A stretch of 47,177 nt of DNA, taken from contig JAVHLM010000045.1 in the NCBI GenBank assembly GCA_031082125.1, positions 1 to 47,177 on the forward strand, given 5' to 3'. Position numbers and translations under genes: made by a program. This document shows positions 39,482-47,039 of this stretch, piece by piece. The notes under the pieces are model-generated. The model was not told where the DNA came from. It searched no databases and worked only from the letters and a program-made list of their open reading frames with translations. Each line of letters opens with the position of its first letter. The first letter of the stretch is position 1. The DNA is from Candidatus Eremiobacterota bacterium (GTDB taxonomy: Bacteria > Vulcanimicrobiota > CADAWZ01 > Ess09-12).

Positions 39482-40401
39482 CTCTCAGGGGTTTCAGAAT
39501 CGGCGGGAGGAGCGGCGGGAAGTACCGGCGACTTTCCCTGACTGCGTCTCTTCAGGAAATATCTTGTGATGCCGGCGAGGAGCGGCGGCGCCACGAGGAT
39601 CGCGGCAAGAGTGGCAAGGAGAAAAAGCGATTTTATGGCGCCGGCCCAGAAGATCCACTTTGTAGCCTCTCTTTCGAAGTAAACCCGCGAGACAGCCGAT
39701 GCAATCTCCTTCACGGTGACAGTCCCGTCGCTGTCTGTCGAGTTGTCAGTCTTTGCGAGCTCTTCGCAGAGCCTGTAGATGATATCGCCGCTGTCGCTTG
39801 CGGCAGCATAGACCATCCAGGAGATGGACCGCTCCATGACCACTACGGCTGTCACACGGAGAAAGCCGTTCTCCACCGAAGGGATATAACCCTGGATTTT
39901 TTCCACCGAGACCTCGGCAATATGACGGGGGACAATGGTCTTGATATACGAGATGGGAACGGTTTTTTCGCCCTCCATGAGGCCCCGGGCATAGAGGAGC
40001 TGCTCGCTGCTCCCCATTCCCTGAGCCGATTTCTCCTGCATCACGACAGCAACTGCTATTGCCTGGAATGCAAGCTCACCGGCCTTCACCCCCAGGTGCT
40101 CATGGGTCACCACATAGATGCAGGCAGAGGTGGTGCCCATCACAAGGCCGGCGGCACCTGACAGGAACGGAATGGTGAAAACCCACACAAGAAGCACGAT
40201 GAACCTGATGAGAGGGTCTGCCCCGGGATGAACCTCAAGCCAGCGCTTTCGCGCCACGAGACGGTACCAGAGCAGGAAGACCGCTATTCCGAGTGCCAGG
40301 CCGAGGGCCGTAAAGCCTGCAAGGCGGAGAAGGACACCCGGGGCATTGCGCCCCGCGGCCAGAAGAAGCTGCCTGAGAATCTCAAGTCCATGAGATGCCA
40401 T
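39469..40401 (-). CDS. Multi-pass membrane protein, unknown family
   Basis: 310 residues from the ATG at 40401. Three hydrophobic helices: FTALGLALGIAVFLLWYRL at about 30-48, FIVLLVWVFTIPFLSGAAGL at about 65-90 and LFLLATLAAILVAPPLLAGI at about 265-285. Between the second and third is a cytoplasmic or periplasmic domain of some 170 residues with helices and short strands (QGYIPSVENGFLRVTAVVVM). The C-terminus is a charged, Pro-rich tail. No catalytic motif is recognised. GGGAG lies about 12 nt before this ATG; a start at 40458 is possible but adds a Cys-rich stretch with no support. Confidence 0.7.
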   Translation of the reverse strand: MASHGLEILRQLLLAAGRNAPGVLLRLAGFTALGLALGIAVFLLWYRLVARKRWLEVHPGADPLIRFIVLLVWVFTIPFLSGAAGLVMGTTSACIYVVTHEHLGVKAGELAFQAIAVAVVMQEKSAQGMGSSEQLLYARGLMEGEKTVPISYIKTIVPRHIAEVSVEKIQGYIPSVENGFLRVTAVVVMERSISWMVYAAASDSGDIIYRLCEELAKTDNSTDSDGTVTVKEIASAVSRVYFEREATKWIFWAGAIKSLFLLATLAAILVAPPLLAGITRYFLKRRSQGKSPVLPAAPPADSETPERPLS

Positions 40402-40565
40402 ATTTTTCCCGCTCCCGGCTGCACAGATGCCTCGCTCAAAGTCCTGACAGCCTGGCATTTCAATGCTTCAACGATATTCTTCCCTGCCCGCGGAATCATT
40501 CCTGCTGCAGGATTTGCCTCCAGTGGAGAGAAAAAGTAGCAACAGCACAGACCATGGAGGTGGCA

Positions 40566-41612
40566 ATGAAGCACAGCCTGAAGACCGGCATATTTTTCTC
40601 CCTTCTCTTGTCGCTTTTTCTCCTCTTCCCGCGCGGGCCGCTCTCCGCCGGGGAGAGTATTCCGCCTCACCAGCTCAAGATACAGACTGACAGCGGCACC
40701 TACGGGAAGTGGGCCATAGAGCTTTGGCTTAATGACAAGTACGTCACGAAACTTGAAAAGCGGGCAGACATTGACATCACTCCTCATCTTCAATGGGGCA
40801 GAAATGCCATCACCCTCAATGCCGACTGGAAGGAGGAGACCCTGCCGGTCCGCCTTTTCATAGGGGCAAAGCGGGGAGGCAAGTGGATGACCTCTTACAG
40901 CTATAACAGGAGAGACAAGGGTCAGGAGGTCATCAAACAGGTCATCACAGTGCCGAGGGGCCTTCCCGAGGAGCCGGCCGTGGAAGGGCAGTATATCATG
41001 AAAGTTGAAGCCGACACGGGCACCATGGGCTCATGGACCCTGATGCCCTACATTAACGGCCGCCAGGTGGGGACGTACGGAGCCTGGGCCGATGCCGACG
41101 TGACGCCTTTCGTCATCCCGGGCAGAAACAAGGTGGTGGTGAAGGGTGAATGGAAAAGGGACACCCACAAGGTAAAGCTCACCATCGGGAGATCGGCCGG
41201 CTCATCATGGAACACGGTGGTGAACTTCGCCCACGGCACATGCGGCGCCGTGAGCAAGAGCTTCCAGTTTGACGCCAGGGGCCTGGCCGCCGCCGCGCCC
41301 CGGACCATCGAGAAGAACCATATCCTCAAGGTGATCGCCGACACGGGTACTTACGGCAAGTGGGAGATCGAGGTCCTTGTCAACGGGGAGATCGTGCAGA
41401 CCGTCACCGCCTCCACGAGCATCGACCTCAATGAGCACCTGAAGCCGGGGAAAAACACCGTGTCGGTGAAGGCCCACTTCAAGGAAGATACCTCTCATGC
41501 CGTGACTCTCACCATCGGCGCGGAGAAAAACGGCAAGTGGGCCACCCTCTTAAGCTACGTGAACCGCAAAAAAGGCACGTACAACAAGGAATTCACCATC
41601 ATCGCGAAATAG
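40566..41612 (+). CDS. Secreted protein of three tandem about 105-residue repeats
   Basis: 348 residues from the ATG at 40566 (GGAGGTG 4-5 nt upstream). A signal peptide (GIFFSLLLSLFLLFPRGPLSA) precedes three copies of one domain at about residues 36-130, 143-238 and 252-346. Each opens LK(I/V)xxDTGTYGKWxIE or close variants, continues with xNGxxV, a D-I-T/D-L turn before GKN-x-V-x-V-x-A, then W/H-K-E-(E/D)-T and x-L-x-I-G-A-x-x-x-G-x-W. The pattern is a beta-sandwich of Ig-like/carbohydrate-binding size. It has no catalytic residues I can name, and is likely a binding or structural protein. The convergent 41555-41875 gene overlaps its end by 58 nt. Confidence 0.78.
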   Translation: MKHSLKTGIFFSLLLSLFLLFPRGPLSAGESIPPHQLKIQTDSGTYGKWAIELWLNDKYVTKLEKRADIDITPHLQWGRNAITLNADWKEETLPVRLFIGAKRGGKWMTSYSYNRRDKGQEVIKQVITVPRGLPEEPAVEGQYIMKVEADTGTMGSWTLMPYINGRQVGTYGAWADADVTPFVIPGRNKVVVKGEWKRDTHKVKLTIGRSAGSSWNTVVNFAHGTCGAVSKSFQFDARGLAAAAPRTIEKNHILKVIADTGTYGKWEIEVLVNGEIVQTVTASTSIDLNEHLKPGKNTVSVKAHFKEDTSHAVTLTIGAEKNGKWATLLSYVNRKKGTYNKEFTIIAK

Positions 41613-41875
41613 GCGCGCCCTTTCACGCCATCTTCAGGTGAGCCTTTGCCGGGCTCCTCATAGTTCAGGCCAAATATGTTCTTCAGGATATTGCCGATAG
41701 GAGCCCCTTCCTCCTCTCCCTCGGCGAGGGCTTCCGAAGAGAGGTCCTCCCTGTCGGTGGCGCCCGGTTTTTCACCGTCACCGGCGGCCTTTGCAGGGCC
41801 TGCGGAGGGCTTTCCCATCGCATTGAGTGCTCCACGGGACATTTCCAGGATCGTGCCGCCAATCATGTCAATCAT
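41555..41875 (-). CDS. Small hypothetical protein, acidic and low complexity
   Basis: 106 residues. ILEMSRGALNAMGKPSAGPAK leads to an acidic stretch (DREDLSSEALAEGEEEGAP) and then GNILKNIFGLNYEE. The last 20 residues are antisense to the end of the three-repeat gene and may be a read-through extension. CAGGAGG lies about 11 nt before the ATG. No family is recognised. It could be a small regulatory or cytoplasmic helper; confidence that it is expressed is moderate. Confidence 0.5.
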   Translation of the reverse strand: MIDMIGGTILEMSRGALNAMGKPSAGPAKAAGDGEKPGATDREDLSSEALAEGEEEGAPIGNILKNIFGLNYEEPGKGSPEDGVKGRAYFAMMVNSLLYVPFLRFT

Positions 41876-42279
41876 TTCTCATGAGCCTCCTGTGGAAATT
41901 TCCTACAGTATCAGCTGTTGCCACATTTATTCATGCAATGGTGGGCAATGCCCCTCCGGTGGATCCTCCGCAGCTAGGCTCCATTCCTGGAGCGCATCTG
42001 GGCTCGCCTGCCTCTTTTGCCACAACTCGCCCTTTCGGACTCAGACAGTGGCAAAAGGATCGGCTGGCTTGCGCCCGATGCTCTTGCCATGAATTCCAAA
42101 GCCTCTCCGGATTCCAACCGAAGGGGCCTGGAACCCACCAAGGCTGCCGATGGAACAGTATTATGTAAAGGCGGCGGGAGTCTTGAAAGGATCCTGGGCG
42201 AATAGAGGGAATCACCTCAGAAAGCGAAATTCATTGCCTTGGCAGGCGAAATTCACCAGTAGTGTCACAGGAGGCTCTC
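41876..42279. other. Intergenic stretch without supported gene
   Basis: These 404 bp between the divergent 41555-41875 and 42280 genes contain overlapping short frames on both strands but no recognisable protein motif. The right end holds a pair of direct repeats (42224-42255) and a strong AGGAGG at 42269. Confidence 0.4.
42224..42255 (+). repeat. Direct repeat GCGAAATTCA, 22 bp apart
   Basis: GCGAAATTCA occurs at 42224-42233 and 42246-42255. The 22-bp phase places both copies on the same face of the helix, 25 bp or more upstream of the start codon at 42280. This could be a two-site operator within the leader or promoter of that gene. Confidence 0.5.
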
Positions 42280-42711
42280 ATGAAAAAGATGGTGATAGTG
42301 ATTGTGCTCATTGCAGCGTCCGTGCTGTGGGCAGCCCCGGCCCGCGGCCAGGGGGCTCAGAACTTCGTGGGGATATGGGCCGTCGATTATGAAAGGACCA
42401 TGGAGGAGGCGAAGAAAAGCCCGAAGTATAACGCCAAAGAGGCGGCAGCGATGGGTGAGATGATGAAACGCCTGATGGCGACCATGAAAGTGGAATTCAC
42501 CACCCGGGAGATGATATACCACAGGGGAGGAAAAACGAATGCCATTCCCTACACGGTGAAGTCAAACGACGGGTCAAAGACCATCCTCTCCTGCAAGGCA
42601 CCACGGAGGGACTTTGAAGTCGTGGTCACCATCAGAGAGGGGGGCCTCATGAATTTTAAATCTTCGGGCTCCGATGATATGGATTACTATATCTGGAAGC
42701 GCGGCAAGTAG
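42280..42711 (+). CDS. Small secreted protein, unknown function
   Basis: 143 residues from the ATG at 42280, 5 nt after AGGAGG. A signal peptide, VIVIVLIAASVLWAAPARG, precedes a domain of about 115 residues with NFVGIWAVDYERTMEEAKKS and a strand series (VEFTTREMIYHRGG, IPYTVKSNDGSKTILSC, FEVVVTIREGG) like small lipocalin/calycin-type or DUF4488-like beta proteins: F-x-G-x-W at the mature start is the lipocalin-type opening. That is a fold guess only. A strong hairpin follows the gene. Confidence 0.75.
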   Translation: MKKMVIVIVLIAASVLWAAPARGQGAQNFVGIWAVDYERTMEEAKKSPKYNAKEAAAMGEMMKRLMATMKVEFTTREMIYHRGGKTNAIPYTVKSNDGSKTILSCKAPRRDFEVVVTIREGGLMNFKSSGSDDMDYYIWKRGK

Positions 42712-42743
42712 CGCCGCTCCGGCATGCACAAGGGCAAAAACAC

Positions 42744-42773
42744 GGCAGGGGCGGGAAATCCCTCACCCCTGCC
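42744..42773 (+). terminator. Terminator-like hairpin
   Basis: GGCAGGGG (42744-42751) pairs with CCCCTGCC (42766-42773), and the loop holds a further GGG-AAAT-CCC pairing. The stem is very stable but is followed by GGCCGCTCTT, not a U-tract. It ends the small secreted protein gene. Confidence 0.55.
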
Positions 42774-42962
42774 GGCCGCTCTTCCTGGCTGCCCGAATCC
42801 CGGCGGCCCTGCTCACCTCCCCCGTCTCAGAGGCTCTGCTTCTTTTCCCACCCCGGACGCTGCTTATTTTTTCCACCCTCCCCTTCATAGCTATCATATC
42901 ACTTCTCCCGGTGAAAATATGTGAAAGGTGATACATTCCTGAGGCTGGGCCCGGGCTGCCAC

Positions 42963-42991
42963 TTGGCAAAACCCGGTTTTCATGGTATTGT
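42963..42991 (+). promoter_or_regulatory. Promoter giving a leaderless transcript
   Basis: TTGGCA (42963-42968) and TATTGT (42986-42991) are exactly 17 bp apart, with an added TGG (extended -10) at 42983-42985. The ATG of the GNAT-toroid gene is 6 nt after the -10, so transcription should start at or within a base or two of the start codon. No ribosome binding site is present. Confidence 0.6.
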
Positions 42992-42997
42992 GGCACC

Positions 42998-44494
42998 ATG
43001 GAGCCTCTTACCCTGGCACGGCCGTCACTTGAGCTGAAAGATCGCTACCTTGCGGCAATGGAAGAGCTTCCACCGGAGCTCAGAGATAACGCGACGCTTT
43101 ACCTCTGCCTCACCTCCGGCGACCTGAGAAGGGATTTCCCTGCATATCTCCGGCGCCTCGAGGCCCTCGCAAGCCCGGGGGAGAGAGTGCTTGTGCCTGC
43201 CGTCGAGTACTGGGCCCTCGCTGAAGGAGACTTCGTGGGCCGCATCTCCCTGCGCCTCCATCTGAACGGCAACCTCAGCAGGCTTGGAGGGCACATCGGC
43301 TATGAGGTCCGCCCCTCGGCACGCACCAGGGGATACGCAACGCAGATGCTCCGCCTGTGCCTGCTTGAAGCGCGGCGCCTCGGCCTTATGCGGGTCCTCC
43401 TCACCTGCGACGAGACCAATAGTGCCTCCCGCCGCGTCATAGAAAAAAACGGCGGCGAGGAGATACCTTCACTGCCGGGAGGGAGCGGCGCCCCGCGGAA
43501 GCTCCGATTCTACATCAGCACCGTTGACCACAGCAGGGAGGTAGAGGAAGCGGTCTCGCAGAGCCTCTCATACCTTGGCTCAGGGAAGGTGATGGACGAT
43601 CTCGGGCGAGATCCTTACTGGCCGAAATGGACCGCCCCTTGGTGGCATATGATGGCCCTCCATGAAGCAGGCCTCTCGCACCGGATTCCCCGCCCCGCCA
43701 TTTCCGCAATGAGTGAGCGCCTCTCGTCCCACTACCTTCACCACTTCCCCCTCACGGAGGAGGAGATCCCCGCAGGGGCCGATCCTTACCGCCACATCAT
43801 CTGCCACTGCGCCATGGGGACAATGGCAAGGCTGCTGAGGGAGGAAGAAGGTGAGTTTCCTGCAAGGGCTCCCTGGGTGAGGGAATGGATAGAGCGCTAC
43901 CAGATGGCAGACGGCGGCTTCAACTGCGACGAAGGGGCCTACACCAGGCCGCGGCCCGTGAGCTCGATAGAGTCCACCCTTCCCATGCTGGAGCTTCTTC
44001 TCACCCTTGTGCGGCTTGACGGCATCCCCTTTATTGAGCACCTCGAGCGGGGCTGCGAGTACCTGATGGCCCACAGGCTCGCAAGGAGCGCCAGAAGCGG
44101 CAGGATCCTGAATTCCTCGTGGCTCGGCCCGCTTTTCCCGCGGTTCTATAATTACGACATCCTGAGAGGCCTTCAGCTTGTTGCGGAGTGCAGCGCTTCC
44201 CTGGGATTCCCCGGGAACATTGAGAGCCTTGACGAACACCTTGAGACTGTGGAGCGGTGGTTTTCGGGGGAGAGCGCCGGCGCCCTGAGGAATTACCGGG
44301 AAGGTCAGTCCCTTCTTCCCGCCGGAGATGGATCGTGGGGCCCGGGACATTCGATGACTTTTCCTCTCCTTGATGCCCTCTCGGCAGGGCAGGAAGGGCT
44401 GAAATACCTCGCCTGTCAGTGGAGGAGGACCATGTGGCTCACAGGGAGGCTTCCCTCCTACGAAGAGGGAGGGAATGCCCCTTCATTGAAATAA
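42998..44494 (+). CDS. GNAT acetyltransferase fused to alpha/alpha-toroid (prenyltransferase-like) domain
   Basis: 498 residues. Residues 1-170 are a GNAT acyltransferase: strands then ARTRGYATQMLRLCLLEARR (the R/Q-x-x-G-x-A acetyl-CoA loop, about 109-128) and LTCDETNSASRRVIEKNGG. Residues 180-490 are an alpha/alpha-toroid like prenyltransferase/squalene-cyclase repeats: RDPYWPKWTAPWWHMMALHE, CHCAMGTMARLL, YQMADGGFNCDEGAY, SSIESTLPMLELLL, PRFYNYDILRGLQL. The aspartate motif of squalene-hopene cyclases (DxDD) is absent, so cyclase activity is unlikely. An acyltransferase acting on an isoprenoid or protein substrate is possible. The start has no ribosome binding site and a promoter 6 nt upstream. 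Confidence 0.85.
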   Translation: MEPLTLARPSLELKDRYLAAMEELPPELRDNATLYLCLTSGDLRRDFPAYLRRLEALASPGERVLVPAVEYWALAEGDFVGRISLRLHLNGNLSRLGGHIGYEVRPSARTRGYATQMLRLCLLEARRLGLMRVLLTCDETNSASRRVIEKNGGEEIPSLPGGSGAPRKLRFYISTVDHSREVEEAVSQSLSYLGSGKVMDDLGRDPYWPKWTAPWWHMMALHEAGLSHRIPRPAISAMSERLSSHYLHHFPLTEEEIPAGADPYRHIICHCAMGTMARLLREEEGEFPARAPWVREWIERYQMADGGFNCDEGAYTRPRPVSSIESTLPMLELLLTLVRLDGIPFIEHLERGCEYLMAHRLARSARSGRILNSSWLGPLFPRFYNYDILRGLQLVAECSASLGFPGNIESLDEHLETVERWFSGESAGALRNYREGQSLLPAGDGSWGPGHSMTFPLLDALSAGQEGLKYLACQWRRTMWLTGRLPSYEEGGNAPSLK

Positions 44495-44524
44495 TGACCC
44501 AGGGGAGCAAAGGAGGACCCGCTC

Positions 44525-45835
44525 ATGGCAGTGAGGCTTTTTCTGCAGGCCCATAGCAAGCCGAAAGGTTTCTTCGGGGCAAAGCCCCAGAAGAGCGACA
44601 TCCTCTCACATGTCAGGCAGGCCTTCGAGGGCGCCCTCACGGACCCGCTCATGAAGAAGTTCTTTCTCTTTGATCTGCAGGATGACAGGATGCTCCTTGT
44701 GTTCCACCCTGCCGAAGATCCTGTGGAGTTCTCCTTCGGCGAGGGAGAGAGGCTCCTCTGCTCGGCAAAAACGAATTCAGCAGGGCCGGGCTATCACGCT
44801 TTCCTCGTGGAAACCCTTGAAAAAGTTGCTGAGGAATGCAGGCTCACGTGGGAGTGGAGAGATCCGGAAGGCGGGCCGGGAGATGAAACGGGCTTCCCGG
44901 AGCACCGAAATTTTGCCGGGGTGCAGGAGAGAATGCTGGACTGGCTCCGGAACCTCGCAGGCACTGTCCTGGAAAGCTACGGCTCCAGCCAGACAAAAAA
45001 CCTTCAGATATCTCTTCCCACAGACATTCTCATCGAGGGGGATTACTTTGCCGCCTCGCCCATGGGATTCTGGCCCGTGGAATGGTTCGAGAAAGTGCTG
45101 ATAGCGGATGCCGAAGGGCTCATTTCCCTGGGGTCACGCTTTTTTCCCTGGTGGAACAAGGGAATTGACGGGCTCTTCTGGAAGAACTGCGGCCTTGCCA
45201 TGGCGTGGTTCGATATCCCCTGGCATCATCCGGCGTCCGATGACGAGGAATCCAAGTACAGGCTGGTTCTGGAGTGCTTTGAGAGGGCAAGGCTCCTGGA
45301 CGGCGCCCTGGCCCTGCCTGAAGAAGAAATCATGGAGATCAGGGCACTTCTTGAAAAGCCGGCTTCAGAGCGGCCCGCCCCCCCGAAACCCGGCCTCATT
45401 GGCTTTAAAAGGGGTATGGTGCGCCAGTTTCTGGGAGGACCCTGGTCCATTGCGCTGCCCGGGTATTTCTATACCGACAGCAACAGAGAAGGCACTGAGC
45501 TTATTTTCTGGTTCGGTGGCAGGTCGGTGCAGGCCTCTTCCATCACGGCGGAGCCCAGGCCCGGCGATGAGCTCACCGCAGAGGCGATGCTCCCTGAAAA
45601 GGATCGGCTTCATCCCCGGTGCCGGGAGACTATTGATTACAGGAAAAATGACCTCGCCGGGTGGGCACAGGTATTTCCCAATGAAGACCAGCAGGGAGGC
45701 TTTGTACTGCAGGGCTATACGGCAGCGCCTGGCAACCTGTGCATTGTAAGCATCTGCTTTGATGAAGGGCCTGACAGGGAATGGGCAGTGAGCACCTGGC
45801 AGAGCATCGAAAAGCACTCCGTGCATAACCGATAG
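44525..45835 (+). CDS. Hypothetical two-domain protein, unknown family
   Basis: 436 residues, no signal peptide. The N-terminal part (1-150) has ILSHVRQAFEGALTDPLMKKFFLFDLQDDRMLLVFHPAED. A middle segment (170-285) includes aromatic-rich GFWPVEWFEKV, FFPWWNKGIDGLFWKNCGLAM and AWFDIPWHHPASDDEE. The C-terminal third, from about 300 (FLGGPWSIALPGYFYTD), is a beta-rich domain. The whole looks like a conserved but unassigned family. GGAGG lies upstream of the ATG; spacing to the GNAT-toroid gene is 30 nt, so the two are probably one operon and may act on a shared pathway. Confidence 0.75.
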   Translation: MAVRLFLQAHSKPKGFFGAKPQKSDILSHVRQAFEGALTDPLMKKFFLFDLQDDRMLLVFHPAEDPVEFSFGEGERLLCSAKTNSAGPGYHAFLVETLEKVAEECRLTWEWRDPEGGPGDETGFPEHRNFAGVQERMLDWLRNLAGTVLESYGSSQTKNLQISLPTDILIEGDYFAASPMGFWPVEWFEKVLIADAEGLISLGSRFFPWWNKGIDGLFWKNCGLAMAWFDIPWHHPASDDEESKYRLVLECFERARLLDGALALPEEEIMEIRALLEKPASERPAPPKPGLIGFKRGMVRQFLGGPWSIALPGYFYTDSNREGTELIFWFGGRSVQASSITAEPRPGDELTAEAMLPEKDRLHPRCRETIDYRKNDLAGWAQVFPNEDQQGGFVLQGYTAAPGNLCIVSICFDEGPDREWAVSTWQSIEKHSVHNR

Positions 45836-45874
45836 AATATGCCACAGAGCGTGCCCTGCGGCAGCTGCTGATTC

Positions 45875-46288
45875 TCAGTCGTAGTCGGGCTCTCCAAGCT
45901 CCGTGACGAGGTACTCTTCGCCGCCGCATTCCTTCAACATTGCGGCGATCTCGGCATTTGCCGCCAGGTGCAGGGGGACCGCTCCCTCCAGATTGGCCAC
46001 ATAAGGTATCGCTCCGTTGGCAATGAGGCGCTTCACTATCTCCGTGTGGCCGTTCTGAGAGGCATAATGAAGAGGGGTGGCACGCCACCTGTCGAGGATA
46101 TTCACCGAAGCACCCCTGGAGATGAGGAAAGTCACCAGGTCATTATGCCCCCTCTGCGAAGCCCAGTGGAGAGGCGTTGTCGCGTTGCTGTCCTTGAGGT
46201 CCACGTTGACCTCATGGCTGCTGATGAGCTCCTTCACCCTCTGGGGCTGATTCTCTGCCATTGCTTCAATGATATCCAGCAGACACAC
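45875..46288 (-). CDS. Ankyrin repeat protein
   Basis: 137 residues from a GTG at 46288, which has GGAGG 5 nt upstream; a longer frame to an ATG at 46393 adds 35 residues without a ribosome binding site. Four ankyrin units: NQPQRVKELISSHEVNVDLKD, TTPLHWASQRGHNDLVTFLI, ATPLHYASQNGHTEIVKRLI and AVPLHLAANAEIAAML. The T-P-L-H-x-A-x-x-x-G-H signature is perfect in the second and third. The fold binds other proteins. It is a single-gene unit, convergent with the 44525-45835 gene. Confidence 0.85.
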   Translation of the reverse strand: MCLLDIIEAMAENQPQRVKELISSHEVNVDLKDSNATTPLHWASQRGHNDLVTFLISRGASVNILDRWRATPLHYASQNGHTEIVKRLIANGAIPYVANLEGAVPLHLAANAEIAAMLKECGGEEYLVTELGEPDYD

Positions 46289-46445
46289 TTGTTCCTCCGG
46301 GAAACTCCAATTTCTGCCATCAGTCTGGCACCCACAAGGTTTTCCAAAGCATGAATGTTCTCCTGCCTCCGGAAAACTGGGTGCCCGCACCATGGAGCAT
46401 CGATAAGATAACAGGGCAGCGCAAAATGTTTACCTGCTGTTCATC

Positions 46446-46502
46446 CCTGTAAGAACCCTGTAAGGCACCTGTGAGGGTCCTGTAAGGGGGGGGTGGTATC
46501 AT
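46446..46502 (+). promoter_or_regulatory. Four phased CCTGTAAG repeats before an extended -10 (PhoB/OmpR-like box)
   Basis: CCTGTAAG occurs at 46446-46453, 46457-46464 and 46479-46486, and CCTGTGAG at 46468-46475: four copies with an exact 11-bp period. An extended -10, TGGTATCAT, follows at 46494-46502, its TATCAT starting 10 bp after the last repeat. There is no -35. Direct repeats with an 11-bp period placed 10 bp from the -10 are the classic design of promoters activated by winged-helix response regulators (pho box). The spacer is a run of eight G residues and TGG. Confidence 0.65.
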
Positions 46503-46542
46503 GAGCCCATAAAGCACGAGATACCAGAAGGAGGAAAATAAA

Positions 46543-46983
46543 ATGGCAGACATCAGCATCCAGCCCAGGACAGCTTACGCGGGACCTTACGGCGGTTACG
46601 GCGAATACGGCGGGGCCGCAGGAGTGAGCGCCGACGGCACAAAGGGCGCAATCGGCGGGGCGGGCTACCACGTGGGACCCAACGGCGGCGTGAGCGCCGG
46701 AGCAGGGTTCGCAGCGGCAGGCCCCAACGGCGCCATCGGCGGATTCGCCGGCGCTACCGACAATCCCTATGTGTCAGGATCGGCGAAAGGCGGCTTTGCC
46801 TTCAATGCCGCCACCGGTGAGTTCGACTCGGCCAACAGCGCCCAGTGGACCAACAAGACCACCGGCGAGAGCCACTCAAGGTCCGTTGAGAAGAATCTCC
46901 AGCTGGGCCAGGGCGGCACCATATCGGTGACCAGGGACGGCGTGAACCAGACCTACACGATTCCCCCGAGACCTACGGAGTAA
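46543..46983 (+). CDS. Glycine-rich low-complexity protein
   Basis: 146 residues from an ATG with an excellent ribosome binding site (AAGGAGGA). The first 85 residues are Gly/Ala/Tyr-rich repeats (GPYGGYGEYGGAAGVS, GAIGGAGYHVGPNGGVSAGAG). The rest is more ordinary (FAFNAATGEFDSANSAQWTNK, GGTISVTRDGVNQTYTI), with a beta-rich pattern. No signal peptide is seen. The protein resembles short structural, shell or spore-coat-like proteins in composition but matches no family I know. Its promoter holds four phased repeats, and a hairpin follows the gene. Confidence 0.8.
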   Translation: MADISIQPRTAYAGPYGGYGEYGGAAGVSADGTKGAIGGAGYHVGPNGGVSAGAGFAAAGPNGAIGGFAGATDNPYVSGSAKGGFAFNAATGEFDSANSAQWTNKTTGESHSRSVEKNLQLGQGGTISVTRDGVNQTYTIPPRPTE

Positions 46984-46998
46984 TCCTTAAATCTGCAG

Positions 46999-47039
46999 AG
47001 GAAGAGGCGCCCGACACGCTCCCCCGGACGCCTCTTCCT
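46999..47039 (+). terminator. Terminator-like hairpin
   Basis: AGGAAGAGGCG (46999-47009) pairs perfectly with CGCCTCTTCCT (47029-47039) across a 19-nt loop. It begins 16 nt after the stop codon of the glycine-rich gene. A U-tract is lacking. Confidence 0.6.

Noticed and set aside
41886-42205. Short plus-strand frames in the 41.9-42.2 kb gap
   Set aside because: No ribosome binding site, no recognisable motif and several alternative frames of similar length.
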